64,000 nucleotides of DNA from Prochlorococcus sp. AG-347-M23 (lineage in GTDB: Bacteria; Cyanobacteriota; Cyanobacteriia; PCC-6307; Cyanobiaceae). How positions within the stretch are numbered: the stretch's first letter is position 1; every line of letters starts with the position of its first letter. Below are positions 1 to 10,253 of the stretch, one piece after another. Under the pieces are notes generated by a model, which searched no databases, was not told where the DNA came from, and worked only from the letters and a program-made list of their open reading frames with translations. Where the stretch lies: positions 1 through 64,000 of the forward strand of contig QCCU01000002.1 of NCBI GenBank assembly GCA_003278855.1, read 5' to 3'. The position numbers and the translations under genes were made by a program.

Positions 1-1216
1 CTTCTTCTGAAAAAGGACCATAATTACTATTTATCCAATTTCTCGCTTCATCCTTGCCTTGTTCTGAGTAGATTTCAATAAATTCCTTTCTCAATTCATC
101 ATCTTTGAGAATATCTGCATTTGACCTTGCGATTGCTTCTGGTGCAAATTGAATGGCTCCCTCACCTGAGTGGAATTGTTTTGTCACTGCATCCAAAACA
201 GTTTGGTAAGTGGGTTTTGTATGGTAAACCCTAGTATGATTGGCCATTCTGAGAGCATCTTTTTCAGGATCTATTCTCCAATTACCATTCTCATCTTGAC
301 TCCATAAATTTTCTTTTGCTGATGCAGCTTCCTTATCATCTGAAGCAAATTGTCTCATTCCAGCACTTCTTCTTATATTCCCAGCAACTATGGTTACTGC
401 AGCTTCATCAATTAATAAACAACACTCTACTGTACTTAATTTCCTACCAATTGCCTTCCCAAGAAGTGATGCGACTCTAGAGTAAAGATCTTTCAATTTG
501 ATAGGATTTGCCATACCACCAAAACCTTTTAATGATTCTCCCGCAGGCCTAATATCTTCCAAATCAATATAAACATCAATTTCTCTTTCAAGACTCTCGT
601 TACTTGATGCCTCAAGAAGATATTTATAGCTATCTACCCAACCTCTTCTGCTATCTCCAACTTTGATATGAAGATCTTTTCCTTTAATTTCTAATGATGA
701 CTTTTCTTCTCTTTGATTTTTAGGAGTTATTCCAACTTCACTGACTGATTTAATGTTTATTTTGTTAATTACCGTAGGTAGATTATTTATAAAATTAGGC
801 TCAATTATTGCACCTGTTCCACATCCCATCATTGCTAAGTCCATCATTAATGCGAAGGCTTCCCAATCAATTAAGTTTGTTGAGGTACAGTTGTATGCTC
901 CTGAGAAATTTTGGTTCTTATTAATCCAAGGGGTTCCGCCTATCCATAACCATCTTCCTGAAGGTTGAGCTTTTTGGTTACTTTGCATCTCTCTCATTAG
1001 GATTAATTCTTCTTCAGAAAGTTTTCCTAATTCTTTTAATCCCGATAAATTCCTTTCGCCTACTTCGCTCCAGTTCTCCCTTTTGCCAGATGAAGTTTTT
1101 CTACTATAAGATCTGAAAAAAACTGGGTAAGCAGCTGGCGCAGTCTTTGGAAAATCATCTTTTTTAAGATTATTGGAATTGCTCTCTGAAGAAGCTTTAT
1201 TTGGTGCAACAGTCAC
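1..1216 (-). CDS. nrdJ: Ribonucleoside-triphosphate reductase, adenosylcobalamin-dependent (class II), partial
   Basis: Class II ribonucleotide reductase reduces ribonucleotides to deoxyribonucleotides for DNA synthesis, using adenosylcobalamin as radical source and no oxygen. About 405 N-terminal residues are visible; the 3' end lies beyond base 1. Seen motifs include SGRWLWIGGTPWI, NCTSTNL (one of the redox cysteines), MMGCGTGAIIE, VDSYKYLLE, RPAGESLKGFGG and NIRRSAGMRQ, as in the monomeric RTPR-type enzyme. The start is a GTG at 1216 opening with VTVAPNKASS; no earlier ATG fits. It is transcribed divergently from the methyltransferase at 1351. I see no cobalamin-riboswitch-like structure in the 134-bp gap. 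Dependence on B12 is typical of marine picocyanobacteria. Confidence 0.93.
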   Translation of the reverse strand, partial: MTVAPNKASSESNSNNLKKDDFPKTAPAAYPVFFRSYSRKTSSGKRENWSEVGERNLSGLKELGKLSEEELILMREMQSNQKAQPSGRWLWIGGTPWINKNQNFSGAYNCTSTNLIDWEAFALMMDLAMMGCGTGAIIEPNFINNLPTVINKINIKSVSEVGITPKNQREEKSSLEIKGKDLHIKVGDSRRGWVDSYKYLLEASSNESLEREIDVYIDLEDIRPAGESLKGFGGMANPIKLKDLYSRVASLLGKAIGRKLSTVECCLLIDEAAVTIVAGNIRRSAGMRQFASDDKEAASAKENLWSQDENGNWRIDPEKDALRMANHTRVYHTKPTYQTVLDAVTKQFHSGEGAIQFAPEAIARSNADILKDDELRKEFIEIYSEQGKDEARNWINSNYGPFSEE

Positions 1217-1350
1217 GATAAAAAAAACGTATGTAAATAACCCGTACTGGAAGAATAACTCTACCTGTGGCGTCTGCAACTATTCTTACCACTATTTAAC
1301 GGTTTGTGTAGAATTATGTTTAATATGAAATCTTTGTTTCAAGAAAGGAT

Positions 1351-2046
1351 ATGGAAAGAGTCCCCGAACCTGAATTAATGGAAGAAAAAGAGCAGGTCAT
1401 TTCTTATGACGAAGCTGATTTTTCAGAAGGGGAAGTTAATCTAATTAATCAAATAAATCAATATCTTTTGAAAAAAAATATTTCTTTAGGTGAAAAAGAT
1501 TTAATAGTTGATTTAGGATGTGGCCCAGGAAATATTTCTGAGAAGTTAGCAATAAAATGGCCTAATACTGCAGTCATAGGAATAGATGGTTCTAAAGAGA
1601 TGATTTTGAGAGCAGAATATAATAAAAGTATTTCTAATAATCAAAAAAAATTAAAAAATTTACGCTACATTTGTTCTGACATCAAAGACATTAAATCAAA
1701 TAATTTTTTATTTAAAAAAAAAATTAATTTACTTGTAAGCAACAGTTTGATTCATCACATTACCAATCTTGAAGATTTCTTCAACACAATAAGAATTTTA
1801 TCTAGTAATGTTACTGTAAATTTTCACAAGGACTTAAAAAGGCCATTAGATGAAAAGTCTGCTTTAGAACTCAAAGCACAATGTTCAACTAAATATAATG
1901 AGATTTTAACTAATGATTATTATGCATCTTTAAGAGCTTCTTATACTTTTAAAGAGTTAAAAAATTTCATCTTAGAGAATGATCTATCCTCTTTAGATGT
2001 GTTTGAGGAAGGTGAAAATTATTTAATAGTCTATGGTAATGTTTAA
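1351..2046 (+). CDS. Class I SAM-dependent methyltransferase, substrate unknown
   Basis: A 231-residue protein with the Rossmann SAM-binding motif I DLGCGPG at residues 54-60, followed by an acidic strand end (GIDGS, near 76) and LLVSNSLIHHI where motif IV is expected. This is enough to call a methyltransferase of the UbiE/COQ5-like fold. The residues after the core give no clue to the substrate. It lies 31 bp upstream of prfC on the same strand and may share its transcript. The first ~40 residues are acidic and outside the conserved fold. Confidence 0.8.
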   Translation: MERVPEPELMEEKEQVISYDEADFSEGEVNLINQINQYLLKKNISLGEKDLIVDLGCGPGNISEKLAIKWPNTAVIGIDGSKEMILRAEYNKSISNNQKKLKNLRYICSDIKDIKSNNFLFKKKINLLVSNSLIHHITNLEDFFNTIRILSSNVTVNFHKDLKRPLDEKSALELKAQCSTKYNEILTNDYYASLRASYTFKELKNFILENDLSSLDVFEEGENYLIVYGNV

Positions 2047-2077
2047 GAACTAAGTGAAAGGCCCTTATATTATATAA

Positions 2078-3715
2078 ATGAGCTTAGGTACTAAAATTCT
2101 AAATAATAAGGAAATACTGGATGCGGTAAATAAAAGAAGAAATTTTGCTATTATTTCACATCCAGATGCTGGGAAAACGACTCTTACCGAGAAGCTTCTT
2201 TTGTATGGAGGTGCCATTCAACAGGCAGGAGCAGTAAAAGCTAGGGGTAATCAGAGAAAAGCCACCTCAGACTGGATGGAACTTGAAAAACAAAGAGGTA
2301 TTTCTATTACATCAACTGTATTGCAATTTGAATATGAAAGATCTGTAATTAATCTATTAGATACACCAGGACACCAAGATTTCTCCGAAGATACTTATAG
2401 AACATTAGCTGCTGCTGATAATGCAGTTATGTTGGAAGATGCTGCTAAAGGACTAGAACCTCAAACTAGAAAATTGTTTGAAGTTTGCAAGATGCGAAAA
2501 ATACCAATATTTACTTTCATAAATAAAATGGATAGACCAGGAAGAGAGCCATTTTCTTTACTTGATGAAATTGAATCAGAACTTGGATTAAATACCCTAC
2601 CTATAAACTGGCCAATTGGGAGTGGCGAGGAATTTAGAGGGGTTATTGATAGATTTTCGAGAGAGGTGATTTTATTTGATAAAGCAGTGAGAGGGAAACA
2701 ATCGAATGAGAAAAGATTAAGCCTTGAAGATAAAGAGCTATCAAAATATGTAGAGAGAGAATTACTTGAAAACTCACTTGAAGAATTGGAGGTTCTTGAT
2801 GAAGCAGGATCAAAATTTGAAAAAGAAAAAGTTTTTAATGGCTCTCTAACCCCAGTTTTCTTTGGATCTGCCATGACTAATTTTGGCGTAAGGCCATTTT
2901 TAGATAGTTTTTTAAAAATGGCACAAAAACCAACTTCAAGAAATAGTAATAAAGGGGATATTGAACCTGCAAGCGATGAATTTAGTGGGTTTGTTTTTAA
3001 GTTGCAGGCAAATATGGATCCAAAGCACAGAGATAGGGTTGCTTTTATAAGAGTTTGTAGTGGCAAATTTGAAAAGGATATGTCAGTTAAACATTCCAGA
3101 ACTGGGAAAACAATTAGATTATCAAGACCACAAAAAATATTTGGGCAAGATAGAGAAGTAGTTGATGATGCCTATCCTGGAGATGTTATTGGTTTAAATA
3201 ATCCAGGGATGTTTTCTATTGGAGATACTCTTTATACGGGGGCTCATCTGGAATATGAGGGCATACCATCATTTAGTCCTGAAATATTCAGCTGGCTAAG
3301 AAATCCAAATCCCTCAGCATTTAAAAACTTTAGAAAGGGTGTTAATGAACTTCGAGAAGAAGGAGCTGTTCAGATTCTTTATGACTTTGATGAGAGTAAA
3401 AGAGACCCTATACTCGCAGCCGTTGGTCAATTGCAGCTGGAGGTAGTAACTCACAGATTAAAAAGTGAATATGGTGTAGATGCAAATCTTGAAGCAATGC
3501 CATATCAATTGGCTAGATGGATTTCTGATGGATGGCCAGCAATTGAAAAACTAGGCAGAATATTCAACTGTAAAATAGTTAAGGATTGTTGGAATAGGCC
3601 AGTTATTCTTTTCAAAAATGAGTGGAATCTAAATCAGTTTGTTGAAGACAATAATCAATTAAATTTAAACAAAGTTGCGCCCGTTGTTAGTGGAGTCGAA
3701 CCAATTGTTTTATAA
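2078..3715 (+). CDS. prfC: Peptide chain release factor 3
   Basis: RF3 is the translational GTPase that recycles RF1/RF2 from the ribosome after peptide release. The 545-residue length is normal for RF3. GTPase motifs are clear: G1 in [15 protein letters not shown] (near residue 27), G3 [16 protein letters not shown] and G4 [10 protein letters not shown]. Domain II and the RF3-specific C-terminal region follow. [13 protein letters not shown] and [17 protein letters not shown] segments agree with RF3 rather than EF-G or TypA. The start ATG at 2078 gives [14 protein letters not shown]. It follows the methyltransferase closely. Confidence 0.96.
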   Translation: MSLGTKILNNKEILDAVNKRRNFAIISHPDAGKTTLTEKLLLYGGAIQQAGAVKARGNQRKATSDWMELEKQRGISITSTVLQFEYERSVINLLDTPGHQDFSEDTYRTLAAADNAVMLEDAAKGLEPQTRKLFEVCKMRKIPIFTFINKMDRPGREPFSLLDEIESELGLNTLPINWPIGSGEEFRGVIDRFSREVILFDKAVRGKQSNEKRLSLEDKELSKYVERELLENSLEELEVLDEAGSKFEKEKVFNGSLTPVFFGSAMTNFGVRPFLDSFLKMAQKPTSRNSNKGDIEPASDEFSGFVFKLQANMDPKHRDRVAFIRVCSGKFEKDMSVKHSRTGKTIRLSRPQKIFGQDREVVDDAYPGDVIGLNNPGMFSIGDTLYTGAHLEYEGIPSFSPEIFSWLRNPNPSAFKNFRKGVNELREEGAVQILYDFDESKRDPILAAVGQLQLEVVTHRLKSEYGVDANLEAMPYQLARWISDGWPAIEKLGRIFNCKIVKDCWNRPVILFKNEWNLNQFVEDNNQLNLNKVAPVVSGVEPIVL

Positions 3716-3766
3716 AGTCTTAATGGATTATAAAATTAGTTAATCTGTTAGTATTGGTAAAAAATT

Positions 3767-4441
3767 TTGGATTCAAACAGTAATAAAAATAATAACGAAA
3801 AATCACCTTATGAAATTTTAGGTGTAAAAGAAGGTGCTGCTTTTGAGGAAATTCAGAAGGCTAGAGATATTAAAGTTAAAGAGGCTGGTGAAGATTTAAT
3901 TTTAAAAGCAAAAATAGAATCTTCCTTTGATCAATTACTCATGGTTAGTTTGAAAGCCAGGCAATCAGGAAATGTAAGCTATGAAGCTGTGAGTGCCTCA
4001 AAAAAAGAAAAACAAATTAATCAATTTACCAATAATAACTTCCCACTTCTTTCTAAGATAAAAAATTTAAATAATAACTCTAACAATTCAAGTCAGTATA
4101 GTCTGCCAAAAATAACTACCCCCTCATTTGATAATCTTCCAATAAAAATATCTGTTGGGCTATTATTTTTAATTTTGTTATTTATCAGTCCAGACTCTAA
4201 TAATAGACTTTTACTCTCTATCTCAACATTAATACTTACCTATACTCAAATTAAATCAGGGAAAAGATTTATAGGTTCTCTGGGTTGGAGTGTTACCTTT
4301 CTCTCGATAGGATTAATATTTGGTGGATTGCTTGAAAATAATTCTTTTATTCAGGAAGTATCAAACAACTCTTTATCAATACAAAAAATTCAAAGTATTC
4401 CGGCCATGGTTATTTTATGGCTAGGCGTAATTTTTTTATGA
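3767..4441 (+). CDS. CPP1-like (DUF3353) J-like membrane protein
   Basis: A 224-residue protein starting at TTG. The N-terminus [20 protein letters not shown] resembles the first helices of a J domain but has no HPD motif, as in the cyanobacterial/plastid CPP1 family (chaperone-like protein of protochlorophyllide oxidoreductase in plants). A basic, Asn-rich linker is followed by about three hydrophobic segments (roughly residues 125-145, 148-160, 170-190 and the C-terminus), so it is probably membrane-anchored. The last 6 bp overlap the 3' end of the convergent hslO. The family assignment is firm; the role in this organism is inferred. Confidence 0.8.
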   Translation: MDSNSNKNNNEKSPYEILGVKEGAAFEEIQKARDIKVKEAGEDLILKAKIESSFDQLLMVSLKARQSGNVSYEAVSASKKEKQINQFTNNNFPLLSKIKNLNNNSNNSSQYSLPKITTPSFDNLPIKISVGLLFLILLFISPDSNNRLLLSISTLILTYTQIKSGKRFIGSLGWSVTFLSIGLIFGGLLENNSFIQEVSNNSLSIQKIQSIPAMVILWLGVIFL

Positions 4442-5344
4442 TTGATTTTCTATCATTGATTTAATTTCTTCATAATTTATAAGATATTTATTTTTACAAA
4501 ATTCACAAACCAACTCTGCTTTGCCATCTTTCTTGAGGATGTCCTCTAACTCGCTTTTATCAAGCATTTTCATCGCATTTAAACTTCTTTGTTTGGAACA
4601 CTTGCATTTAAAACTCACTTCTTGAGAACGAGCTTTTTCAGAGATTGATTTATCGTCAATATCGGGAAATATATTTCTAATTAACTCAAGAAGATTATCT
4701 TTAGATTTAAATAGATCTTCGCTGAAAGAATTAATTTCTTTGCATCTTTCTTCAAGTAGTGAGACTAGCAGAGGGTCAGTATCTTTTTTAGGTAAAACTT
4801 GAGCTAATAAGCCACCACTACAAATAACACTTTTATTTTGAATTTTTTCTCCAATAAATACAGCAGAGGGAGTTTGCTCTGAATGATATAAATATGAAGC
4901 TAAGTCTTCAGCAATATTCCCATTTACTAATTCAACAGTGCTTGTAAAGGGTTCTCCAAATCCACTATCTCTAATTACATTTAAATATCCTGTACCTAAT
5001 GCTTTTGAAAAATCAAAAGAATATTTATTATTGTTTATTTTGACTAGGTCCAATTCTAAATTAGGATTCCCTACATAACCCCTAACTTTCCCGTCTCTAC
5101 CTGCATCAACTAGTAATCCCTTTAAAGGTCCGTCAGATCTAACTCTTAAAGTGACTCTCCCATGCATTATTTTCATCGAGCTTGCTAAAAGCAGTGAAGC
5201 ACTAAATGCTCTGCCTAAGATACAGGTGGTTAAGTAAGAAAGGCCGTGTCTTTTTTTTGCTTCTAAAGAAGATTCTGTTGTTAAGACCGCAACTAATCTT
5301 ATTCCTCCATTGGCTGCAGTAGCCCGAACTATCCTATCCTGCAT
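4436..5344 (-). CDS. hslO: Hsp33 redox-regulated molecular chaperone
   Basis: Hsp33 is a cytosolic holdase switched on by oxidation of its C-terminal zinc-binding cysteines. The 302-residue protein has the family start [16 protein letters not shown] and the zinc motif CKCSKQR followed about 30 residues later by CEFC near the C-terminus, the four redox cysteines. It starts 9 bp after the ABC ATPase gene stops, so the two are probably cotranscribed. The 3' end overlaps the CPP1-like gene by 6 bp. Confidence 0.95.
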   Translation of the reverse strand: MQDRIVRATAANGGIRLVAVLTTESSLEAKKRHGLSYLTTCILGRAFSASLLLASSMKIMHGRVTLRVRSDGPLKGLLVDAGRDGKVRGYVGNPNLELDLVKINNNKYSFDFSKALGTGYLNVIRDSGFGEPFTSTVELVNGNIAEDLASYLYHSEQTPSAVFIGEKIQNKSVICSGGLLAQVLPKKDTDPLLVSLLEERCKEINSFSEDLFKSKDNLLELIRNIFPDIDDKSISEKARSQEVSFKCKCSKQRSLNAMKMLDKSELEDILKKDGKAELVCEFCKNKYLINYEEIKSMIENQS

Positions 5345-5353
5345 GATTTTCTT

Positions 5354-5980
5354 TCATAAATTTTTGATTTTCCCTTTTTCCAAGGATAATATCCTAGAAG
5401 GAATTCCCTCAAATAAGGCAGGTTCATGAGTAACAATAATAATTGTATTTTTATTTTTTAAATCAAGAATTAAATTCTTCACATCATTTCTCATTGAATA
5501 GTCTAATCCAGCAGTTGGTTCATCAAGTAAAAGAATTGAGGGGTTTCTAAGTAGTTGAACTGCTACAGCTAACCGCCTTTGTTGGCCGCCGCTTAGCTGT
5601 TCTGGTGGTTGAGTCAGATTAATTTTTTTCAAACCAACTTTATTTAAAACTATTTCTATATTTTTTTCTCTTAAAGATTTATGGCCTATTTTTAATTCTT
5701 TACCAATGGTTGTACCTATAAAGTATCTTTCAGGAAATTGGAATACTACTCCACAAAACCATCTTCTTTGTCTAGAAGACAAAATTTTATTCTTCCAAGT
5801 AATTTCCCCCTTTTGCGGATTTGTTAATCCGCTTATTATTTCGAGTAGTGTTGTTTTCCCAGAACCACTATTGCCGCAAATTAAAATGATTTCATTTTCA
5901 TGAACTTTTAAATTTAAATTGTCTATTATTTTTCTTTCACCAGTTTGGGGTTGATAAGATATTTCTTTTAAATCAAGCAT
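5354..5980 (-). CDS. ABC transporter ATP-binding protein, ABCI11/NAP14-like
   Basis: A 208-residue ATPase with Walker A GNSGSGKTTLLE (near 35), Q-loop FQFPERYF, signature LSGGQQRRLAVAVQ, Walker B ILLLDEPTAGLD and H-loop VTHEPA. The FPERYF and GGQQRR pattern resembles energy-coupling-factor/cobalt-type ATPases and the plastid ABCI11 (NAP14) protein linked to metal homeostasis. No permease gene is adjacent; the next gene is hslO, 9 bp downstream. The transported substrate cannot be read from sequence. Confidence 0.82.
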   Translation of the reverse strand: MLDLKEISYQPQTGERKIIDNLNLKVHENEIILICGNSGSGKTTLLEIISGLTNPQKGEITWKNKILSSRQRRWFCGVVFQFPERYFIGTTIGKELKIGHKSLREKNIEIVLNKVGLKKINLTQPPEQLSGGQQRRLAVAVQLLRNPSILLLDEPTAGLDYSMRNDVKNLILDLKNKNTIIIVTHEPALFEGIPSRILSLEKGKIKNL

Positions 5981-6063
5981 TATTAATTAAGTTATAGGTA
6001 TGAATTTGAATCTAGTAATAACTTACTTATAATAGCTGTAGATCTAAAAAGATATTAGTCAAT

Positions 6064-6507
6064 ATGAATATTATTTTTAGGGAAGTTGATCCTTTTAATT
6101 GTTGGATATGGATCAGGTTTTCAGAATCACCAACTCAAGACGAAAAAAATTATTTAGATGGTGTTTTTGATAGTTGGTACGTTTTAGGAAGGTTAGGTGG
6201 ATTTAATTCTGAAAATTTGCAAACTCATGAAGAGGGTTCCGATCTAAGTTGGATGTCCTATGATAATGACCAAAAAAATACATCTCTTCCAGCCTTAATG
6301 CATAATTTAGGAATTATGGAATATCAAAATCTTTGGGGAAGATGTTGGGTTGATTTTGGAACTTCAGACTCCATTTCAATAGATATATTAATTAATTCTT
6401 TGAATGAGATATCAAATAATTATGTAAAAATTGAAGAGTTAATTATTGGGGGTGAAAATAATGATTGGTCAGTTGAAGAACATGAAGATTTAGTTTTCAA
6501 AGATTAA
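6064..6507 (+). CDS. DUF3531 family protein
   Basis: A 147-residue protein of a cyanobacterial/plastid family of unknown role. Conserved-looking segments are DPFNCWIWIRF near the N-terminus, SWYVLGRLGGFN, the central LPALMHNLGIMEYQNLWGRC and VDFGTSDSISIDILIN. It is soluble, rich in Trp and acidic residues. It opens a run with rsmE (9 bp later) and the DUF92 gene. No function is assigned. Confidence 0.8.
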   Translation: MNIIFREVDPFNCWIWIRFSESPTQDEKNYLDGVFDSWYVLGRLGGFNSENLQTHEEGSDLSWMSYDNDQKNTSLPALMHNLGIMEYQNLWGRCWVDFGTSDSISIDILINSLNEISNNYVKIEELIIGGENNDWSVEEHEDLVFKD

Positions 6508-6516
6508 GTGTTTTAG

Positions 6517-7290
6517 ATGGAAGACTTAACAAGATTAATTATTTCCCATGAAAGAATTGAAAATATTAAGAACAATAATTTAGAACTTTCTAAAGAAGAG
6601 GCTCATTATTTAAATAAAGTAATGAGGATAAAAAATGGAAAAAAAATATTTATAGCTAACGGAGAGGGTTCACTATGGAAAGCTATAAAAGTTAAAAATG
6701 ATTGCTTAGAAATAATTAAATCAAAAAAACCTTACTTATTTCAAGAACAAGAAATTAACTTATTAGGAATAGCTGTTGTTATACCAAAAAGTGGTTTTGA
6801 GGATATTTTAAAAATGTGTACTGAAATAGGAATTGATTATATACAGCCATTATTTTCAGAAAGACAGGTAAACAAAAATTTAAATTTTTCTAGAAAACTT
6901 TTGAGATGGAATTTAATTATCAATGAAGCTGTTGAGCAAAGTGAGAGATTATGGAAACCATCTATTTTAAATGGAATGGATATTATTGAATGGCTAAAAA
7001 GTAGAGATAATCAAGAAAGACTTTCAATTTCTATAACTAGAGAAGAAACACTATATGACTTAAATCAATGGTTAAGAAAACAACAAGAATTTGGAAATAA
7101 AAAAGGAGGTATTTTTTGGAATGTAATTGGTCCTGAAGGAGGTTGGTCCGCTAAAGAAATTGATTTTTTTAAAAAGAATAATATTACCTTTGTTAAGCTT
7201 TCCGACACTATCTTGAGAACTTCAACGGCTAGTATTAACGCATCATCAATTCTAAATCAGTGGAGAATTGATTTGAAATTTAAGAATTAG
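6517..7290 (+). CDS. rsmE: 16S rRNA (uracil(1498)-N3)-methyltransferase
   Basis: RsmE methylates N3 of U1498 of 16S rRNA in the decoding centre of the 30S subunit. The 257-residue protein shows the SPOUT-class features of the family: HYLNKVMRIKNG in the PUA-like N-terminus, QPLFSERQ, and the C-terminal SAM-binding knot VIGPEGGWSAKEIDFF with LRTSTASINA. It sits between DUF3531 (9 bp) and DUF92 (6 bp) genes in one apparent operon. Confidence 0.93.
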   Translation: MEDLTRLIISHERIENIKNNNLELSKEEAHYLNKVMRIKNGKKIFIANGEGSLWKAIKVKNDCLEIIKSKKPYLFQEQEINLLGIAVVIPKSGFEDILKMCTEIGIDYIQPLFSERQVNKNLNFSRKLLRWNLIINEAVEQSERLWKPSILNGMDIIEWLKSRDNQERLSISITREETLYDLNQWLRKQQEFGNKKGGIFWNVIGPEGGWSAKEIDFFKKNNITFVKLSDTILRTSTASINASSILNQWRIDLKFKN

Positions 7291-7296
7291 ATAAAT

Positions 7297-8040
7297 ATGG
7301 ATTTAATTAGAAATCAATTTTTTATAGGTTTTTGCATTAATTTTGTTTTGATTTATATATTTTGTAGGATTCCTTTGATGACGAAAAGTGGTTGGGTAAG
7401 TGCAGGCATCTTAGGCACAATTTTGTGGGGATGTTTGTCTTGGCAGGGATGGATGTCAGTTGTAATTTATTTATTATTTGGATCCCTCGTTACCAAAATA
7501 GGTTTTAAATTTAAAAAAGCACAAGGAATTGCTGAAAAAAGAGGCGGGAGAAGAGGTCCTGAGAATGTATGGGGCTCAGCAGCTACAGGATTATTTCTTG
7601 CTATTATGACCAAATTTAATGCTGCCAATGTAGTGATGTTTAAAGTAGGTTTTGCTGCAAGTTTTGCTGCAAAGTTGGCGGATACTTTTGGTAGCGAAAT
7701 TGGAAAAAGATTTGGTAAAGACACATACTTAATTACTTCACTTAAAAAGGTGGATAGGGGAACTGAAGGAGGAATAAGTATAGAAGGAACATTAGCTAGT
7801 GTTTTGGGATCAATATTTATGGCTTTTATAATGCTTTGTCTATCAATTATTTCTTCAAAATATCATTTTATAGTTGTTGTAGTTTCTGGATTCTTGGCAA
7901 CACTTTCTGAAAGTATTATTGGTGCTAAATTTCAAAACAAATATAAATTAAGTAATGAATTGGTAAATTCTATTCAGACAAGTATTGCTTCTGTTTTTGC
8001 TATCTTTGCTCTTATTTTATATTCATATTTTTTAAATTAA
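7297..8040 (+). CDS. DUF92 integral membrane protein, phytyl-phosphate kinase (VTE6)-like
   Basis: A 247-residue, very hydrophobic protein with about six membrane segments. The family hallmarks RRGPENVWGSAATG, DTFGSEIGKRFG and GTEGGISIEGTLAS are present. Plant and cyanobacterial DUF92 members (VTE6) phosphorylate phytyl phosphate to phytyl diphosphate for tocopherol and chlorophyll phytol salvage; that role is inferred here. It is the last gene of the 6064-8040 run and converges on the GDSL hydrolase gene. Confidence 0.85.
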   Translation: MDLIRNQFFIGFCINFVLIYIFCRIPLMTKSGWVSAGILGTILWGCLSWQGWMSVVIYLLFGSLVTKIGFKFKKAQGIAEKRGGRRGPENVWGSAATGLFLAIMTKFNAANVVMFKVGFAASFAAKLADTFGSEIGKRFGKDTYLITSLKKVDRGTEGGISIEGTLASVLGSIFMAFIMLCLSIISSKYHFIVVVVSGFLATLSESIIGAKFQNKYKLSNELVNSIQTSIASVFAIFALILYSYFLN

Positions 8041-8056
8041 TAATATTTGGAAAGAC

Positions 8057-8701
8057 CTAAGATTCCTTCCATTTTGAAAGAATCTCCCAGCTTTTAAGTC
8101 TTTGGAAAAGCCAGAAATGACCTTTGGAATTAAGATGAATTCCATCATGCGTAATCCAATTTTTACTCCTTTTATCAGAGTACATTTCTCTAAAAGTAGG
8201 AAGAAATGGGACATTCTGATTGAGGCATACTTCCTCCATTCTCCTTTCATAAGAATTACAAAAATCATTTGAGTACCATAGACATCCTGCGAACGGCATT
8301 TTGCTTTCGTCAACTGGTGTCAAACCAATAACAAATACATTTGTTTGAGAGTTCATTTCATTAATTAGCCTCTCTAATCCATATTCAAATCCATCTATAT
8401 CTAATTGATGCCTTCCATTTATCTGACCAATTGCTGCAGTGTCGTTAAGACCTACATTTAGTAGGATTGCTTTAGGTTTATTTCTTCTCGTTTCTCCTCT
8501 AGATGACCATTCTTTTTCCCATCTAGATGAAACTTTTTCTATCCCATCTCCCCTAACTCCAAGTTGATAAATAACTGGCCCATTTTGGTGATTACCCCAA
8601 TCTTTTCTGAGCCTCTCACACCATCCACCACCCTCATTATCTCCCCATCCATAAACTGAGCTATCTCCAATAACAACAAGCTGTTTTGGTAAACTAATCA
8701 C
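8057..8701 (-). CDS. SGNH/GDSL-family hydrolase
   Basis: A 214-residue protein with the SGNH blocks in order: GDSSVYGWG (catalytic Ser, near residue 12), GVRGDGI, NVGLNDTA (Asn oxyanion residue) and HDGIHLNSKGH near the C-terminus (catalytic Asp and His). No signal peptide, so probably cytosolic. Substrate could be an ester, acyl thioester or glycan acetyl group; nothing nearby decides. Confidence 0.85.
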   Translation of the reverse strand: MISLPKQLVVIGDSSVYGWGDNEGGGWCERLRKDWGNHQNGPVIYQLGVRGDGIEKVSSRWEKEWSSRGETRRNKPKAILLNVGLNDTAAIGQINGRHQLDIDGFEYGLERLINEMNSQTNVFVIGLTPVDESKMPFAGCLWYSNDFCNSYERRMEEVCLNQNVPFLPTFREMYSDKRSKNWITHDGIHLNSKGHFWLFQRLKSWEILSKWKES

Positions 8702-8749
8702 TATAACCGGAAAAAATAAATACTTGATTTAACAAATTATTCTTACAAA

Positions 8750-10249
8750 TCAAGTTAAACTATTTTTGATTTTACCATTTATTAATTCGCCAATTATTGC
8801 AATAGAGCTATAAGCTATCAAAACTATGGTGACTTCTTGCCATGCGAAGGAACTAAGTGATTCTTGCAATTGCCAACCTAGACCAACACTCCCAATAACC
8901 CCAACAATTGCAGTTTCTCTAATAATGATGTCAGATCTATAAGCGCAATATGCTAAGTAACTTTTTGCTTGTTGAGAAAATAAACCTAAAAGCCAACTAG
9001 TCTTTTTTGAGATTCCTAGAGATTTCATTGCAATATAATTTCTCTTGTCTTGGCTATCTAGATTTGTAAAAAGTAATTTGCTAGTAATACCAGCGTTGTG
9101 AAGACCTAATGTTAAAGCTGCTAAAGATAAAGATGGATTATTAAAAGTTAATAGAGTTAGAAGTATTACAGGTGTAGGTATTAAACGTAATAAAAATGCA
9201 AAAATTTTTATAAAAATTTTAGAACTATTGTTGTTAAAAATTCCTATTACTAATGGAGGTAAACTAATTGCGATTCCTGTTGATAAAAGACTTAAAATTA
9301 TTGTTTCTAATATAAGTTTTAAGAAATCAAATAATACTAAATCTGAGCTTGATTTAAATAGAGAACTAACGGAATTAAAATTTTCAATATTTTTAAAAAT
9401 AAAATAAAGAAAACATGAAAAAGAAAATAAAATTGTTATGAAAAAAACTGCAATAAAAAAAATAGATAGGTTTTTATTTGTAGTATTAAATTTTATTTTT
9501 TTGAATATTAATCCAGAAATAATTATCAAAATTGCTAAGGACCATAAATAAGTCCATAACTCTCTAAAATTCAAAGTTTGGAAAGATAAAAAAATACTGG
9601 TACCTATTCCTCCAATCCCAAAAAGTCCTAAAATCACAGTACTTCTTATTGCACACTCTAATCGATATAAACCAAAGTTTTCAAATGTATTTATTATTGG
9701 ATTCCATACTATAGTTAATAAAGAAGATAATTTAGGTGCGTTTATTTGATTTATAGATTCAAAACTTTTGTAGTCAATAGTTTCTAATTGTTCAGCAAAA
9801 ACTTTTGAATTTACAGCAATATAAGGTATACAGATAGCTATTATTCCTATTGAAAAATTTATTCCATATATTTGCATTAATAATATTCCCCAAACTACTT
9901 CATGAATTGATCTAATTATTGTTAGAAAAAACCTTATTATGCGGTAGAAAAAATTTGGAATATTAAAGATTTTATAAAAAATATTCGAGGATATTATTCC
10001 AAAAATTGCTCCAAAAATAATACTTACTAACCAGCTAAAAAAACCAATTATGATAGTTTCATTTAATCGATTAATTACGGTAATAATAATTTCATTATCG
10101 ATCTTGGGATTAAATGCAGAAATTAAGAATTCTTGGAATAATTTAAATCCTCCAAAATGAATATTGTTTATTAATTGATACCCTAGAGGTATGCATACCA
10201 AAATTGGAAGAAAAGATAATGAGGTATAGTTTAATTTTAATTTATTCAA
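8750..10249 (-). CDS. phnE: Phosphonate/phosphite ABC transporter permease, two fused PhnE domains
   Basis: A 499-residue membrane protein made of two PhnE-like halves, each with about five or six membrane segments. The first half carries its coupling-loop region around INQINAPKLSSLLTIVWNP, the second around MKSLGISKKTSWLLGLF. The C-terminal half ends with TAIVGVIGSVGLGWQLQ and a final transmembrane helix. Most PhnE proteins have a single domain, so this is a tandem fusion that could form a complete pore. It lies 4 bp after phnC in the phnD-phnC-phnE order. Confidence 0.9.
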   Translation of the reverse strand: MNKLKLNYTSLSFLPILVCIPLGYQLINNIHFGGFKLFQEFLISAFNPKIDNEIIITVINRLNETIIIGFFSWLVSIIFGAIFGIISSNIFYKIFNIPNFFYRIIRFFLTIIRSIHEVVWGILLMQIYGINFSIGIIAICIPYIAVNSKVFAEQLETIDYKSFESINQINAPKLSSLLTIVWNPIINTFENFGLYRLECAIRSTVILGLFGIGGIGTSIFLSFQTLNFRELWTYLWSLAILIIISGLIFKKIKFNTTNKNLSIFFIAVFFITILFSFSCFLYFIFKNIENFNSVSSLFKSSSDLVLFDFLKLILETIILSLLSTGIAISLPPLVIGIFNNNSSKIFIKIFAFLLRLIPTPVILLTLLTFNNPSLSLAALTLGLHNAGITSKLLFTNLDSQDKRNYIAMKSLGISKKTSWLLGLFSQQAKSYLAYCAYRSDIIIRETAIVGVIGSVGLGWQLQESLSSFAWQEVTIVLIAYSSIAIIGELINGKIKNSLT

Positions 10250-10253
10250 CTAA

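Noticed and set aside
1217..1350. A cobalamin riboswitch before nrdJ
   Set aside because: The gap to the divergent gene is just 134 bp and no conserved B12-box-like sequence was recognised.
8032..8313. A 93-codon minus frame overlapping the GDSL gene
   Set aside because: It is a different frame of the C-terminal GDSL gene, with no support of its own.
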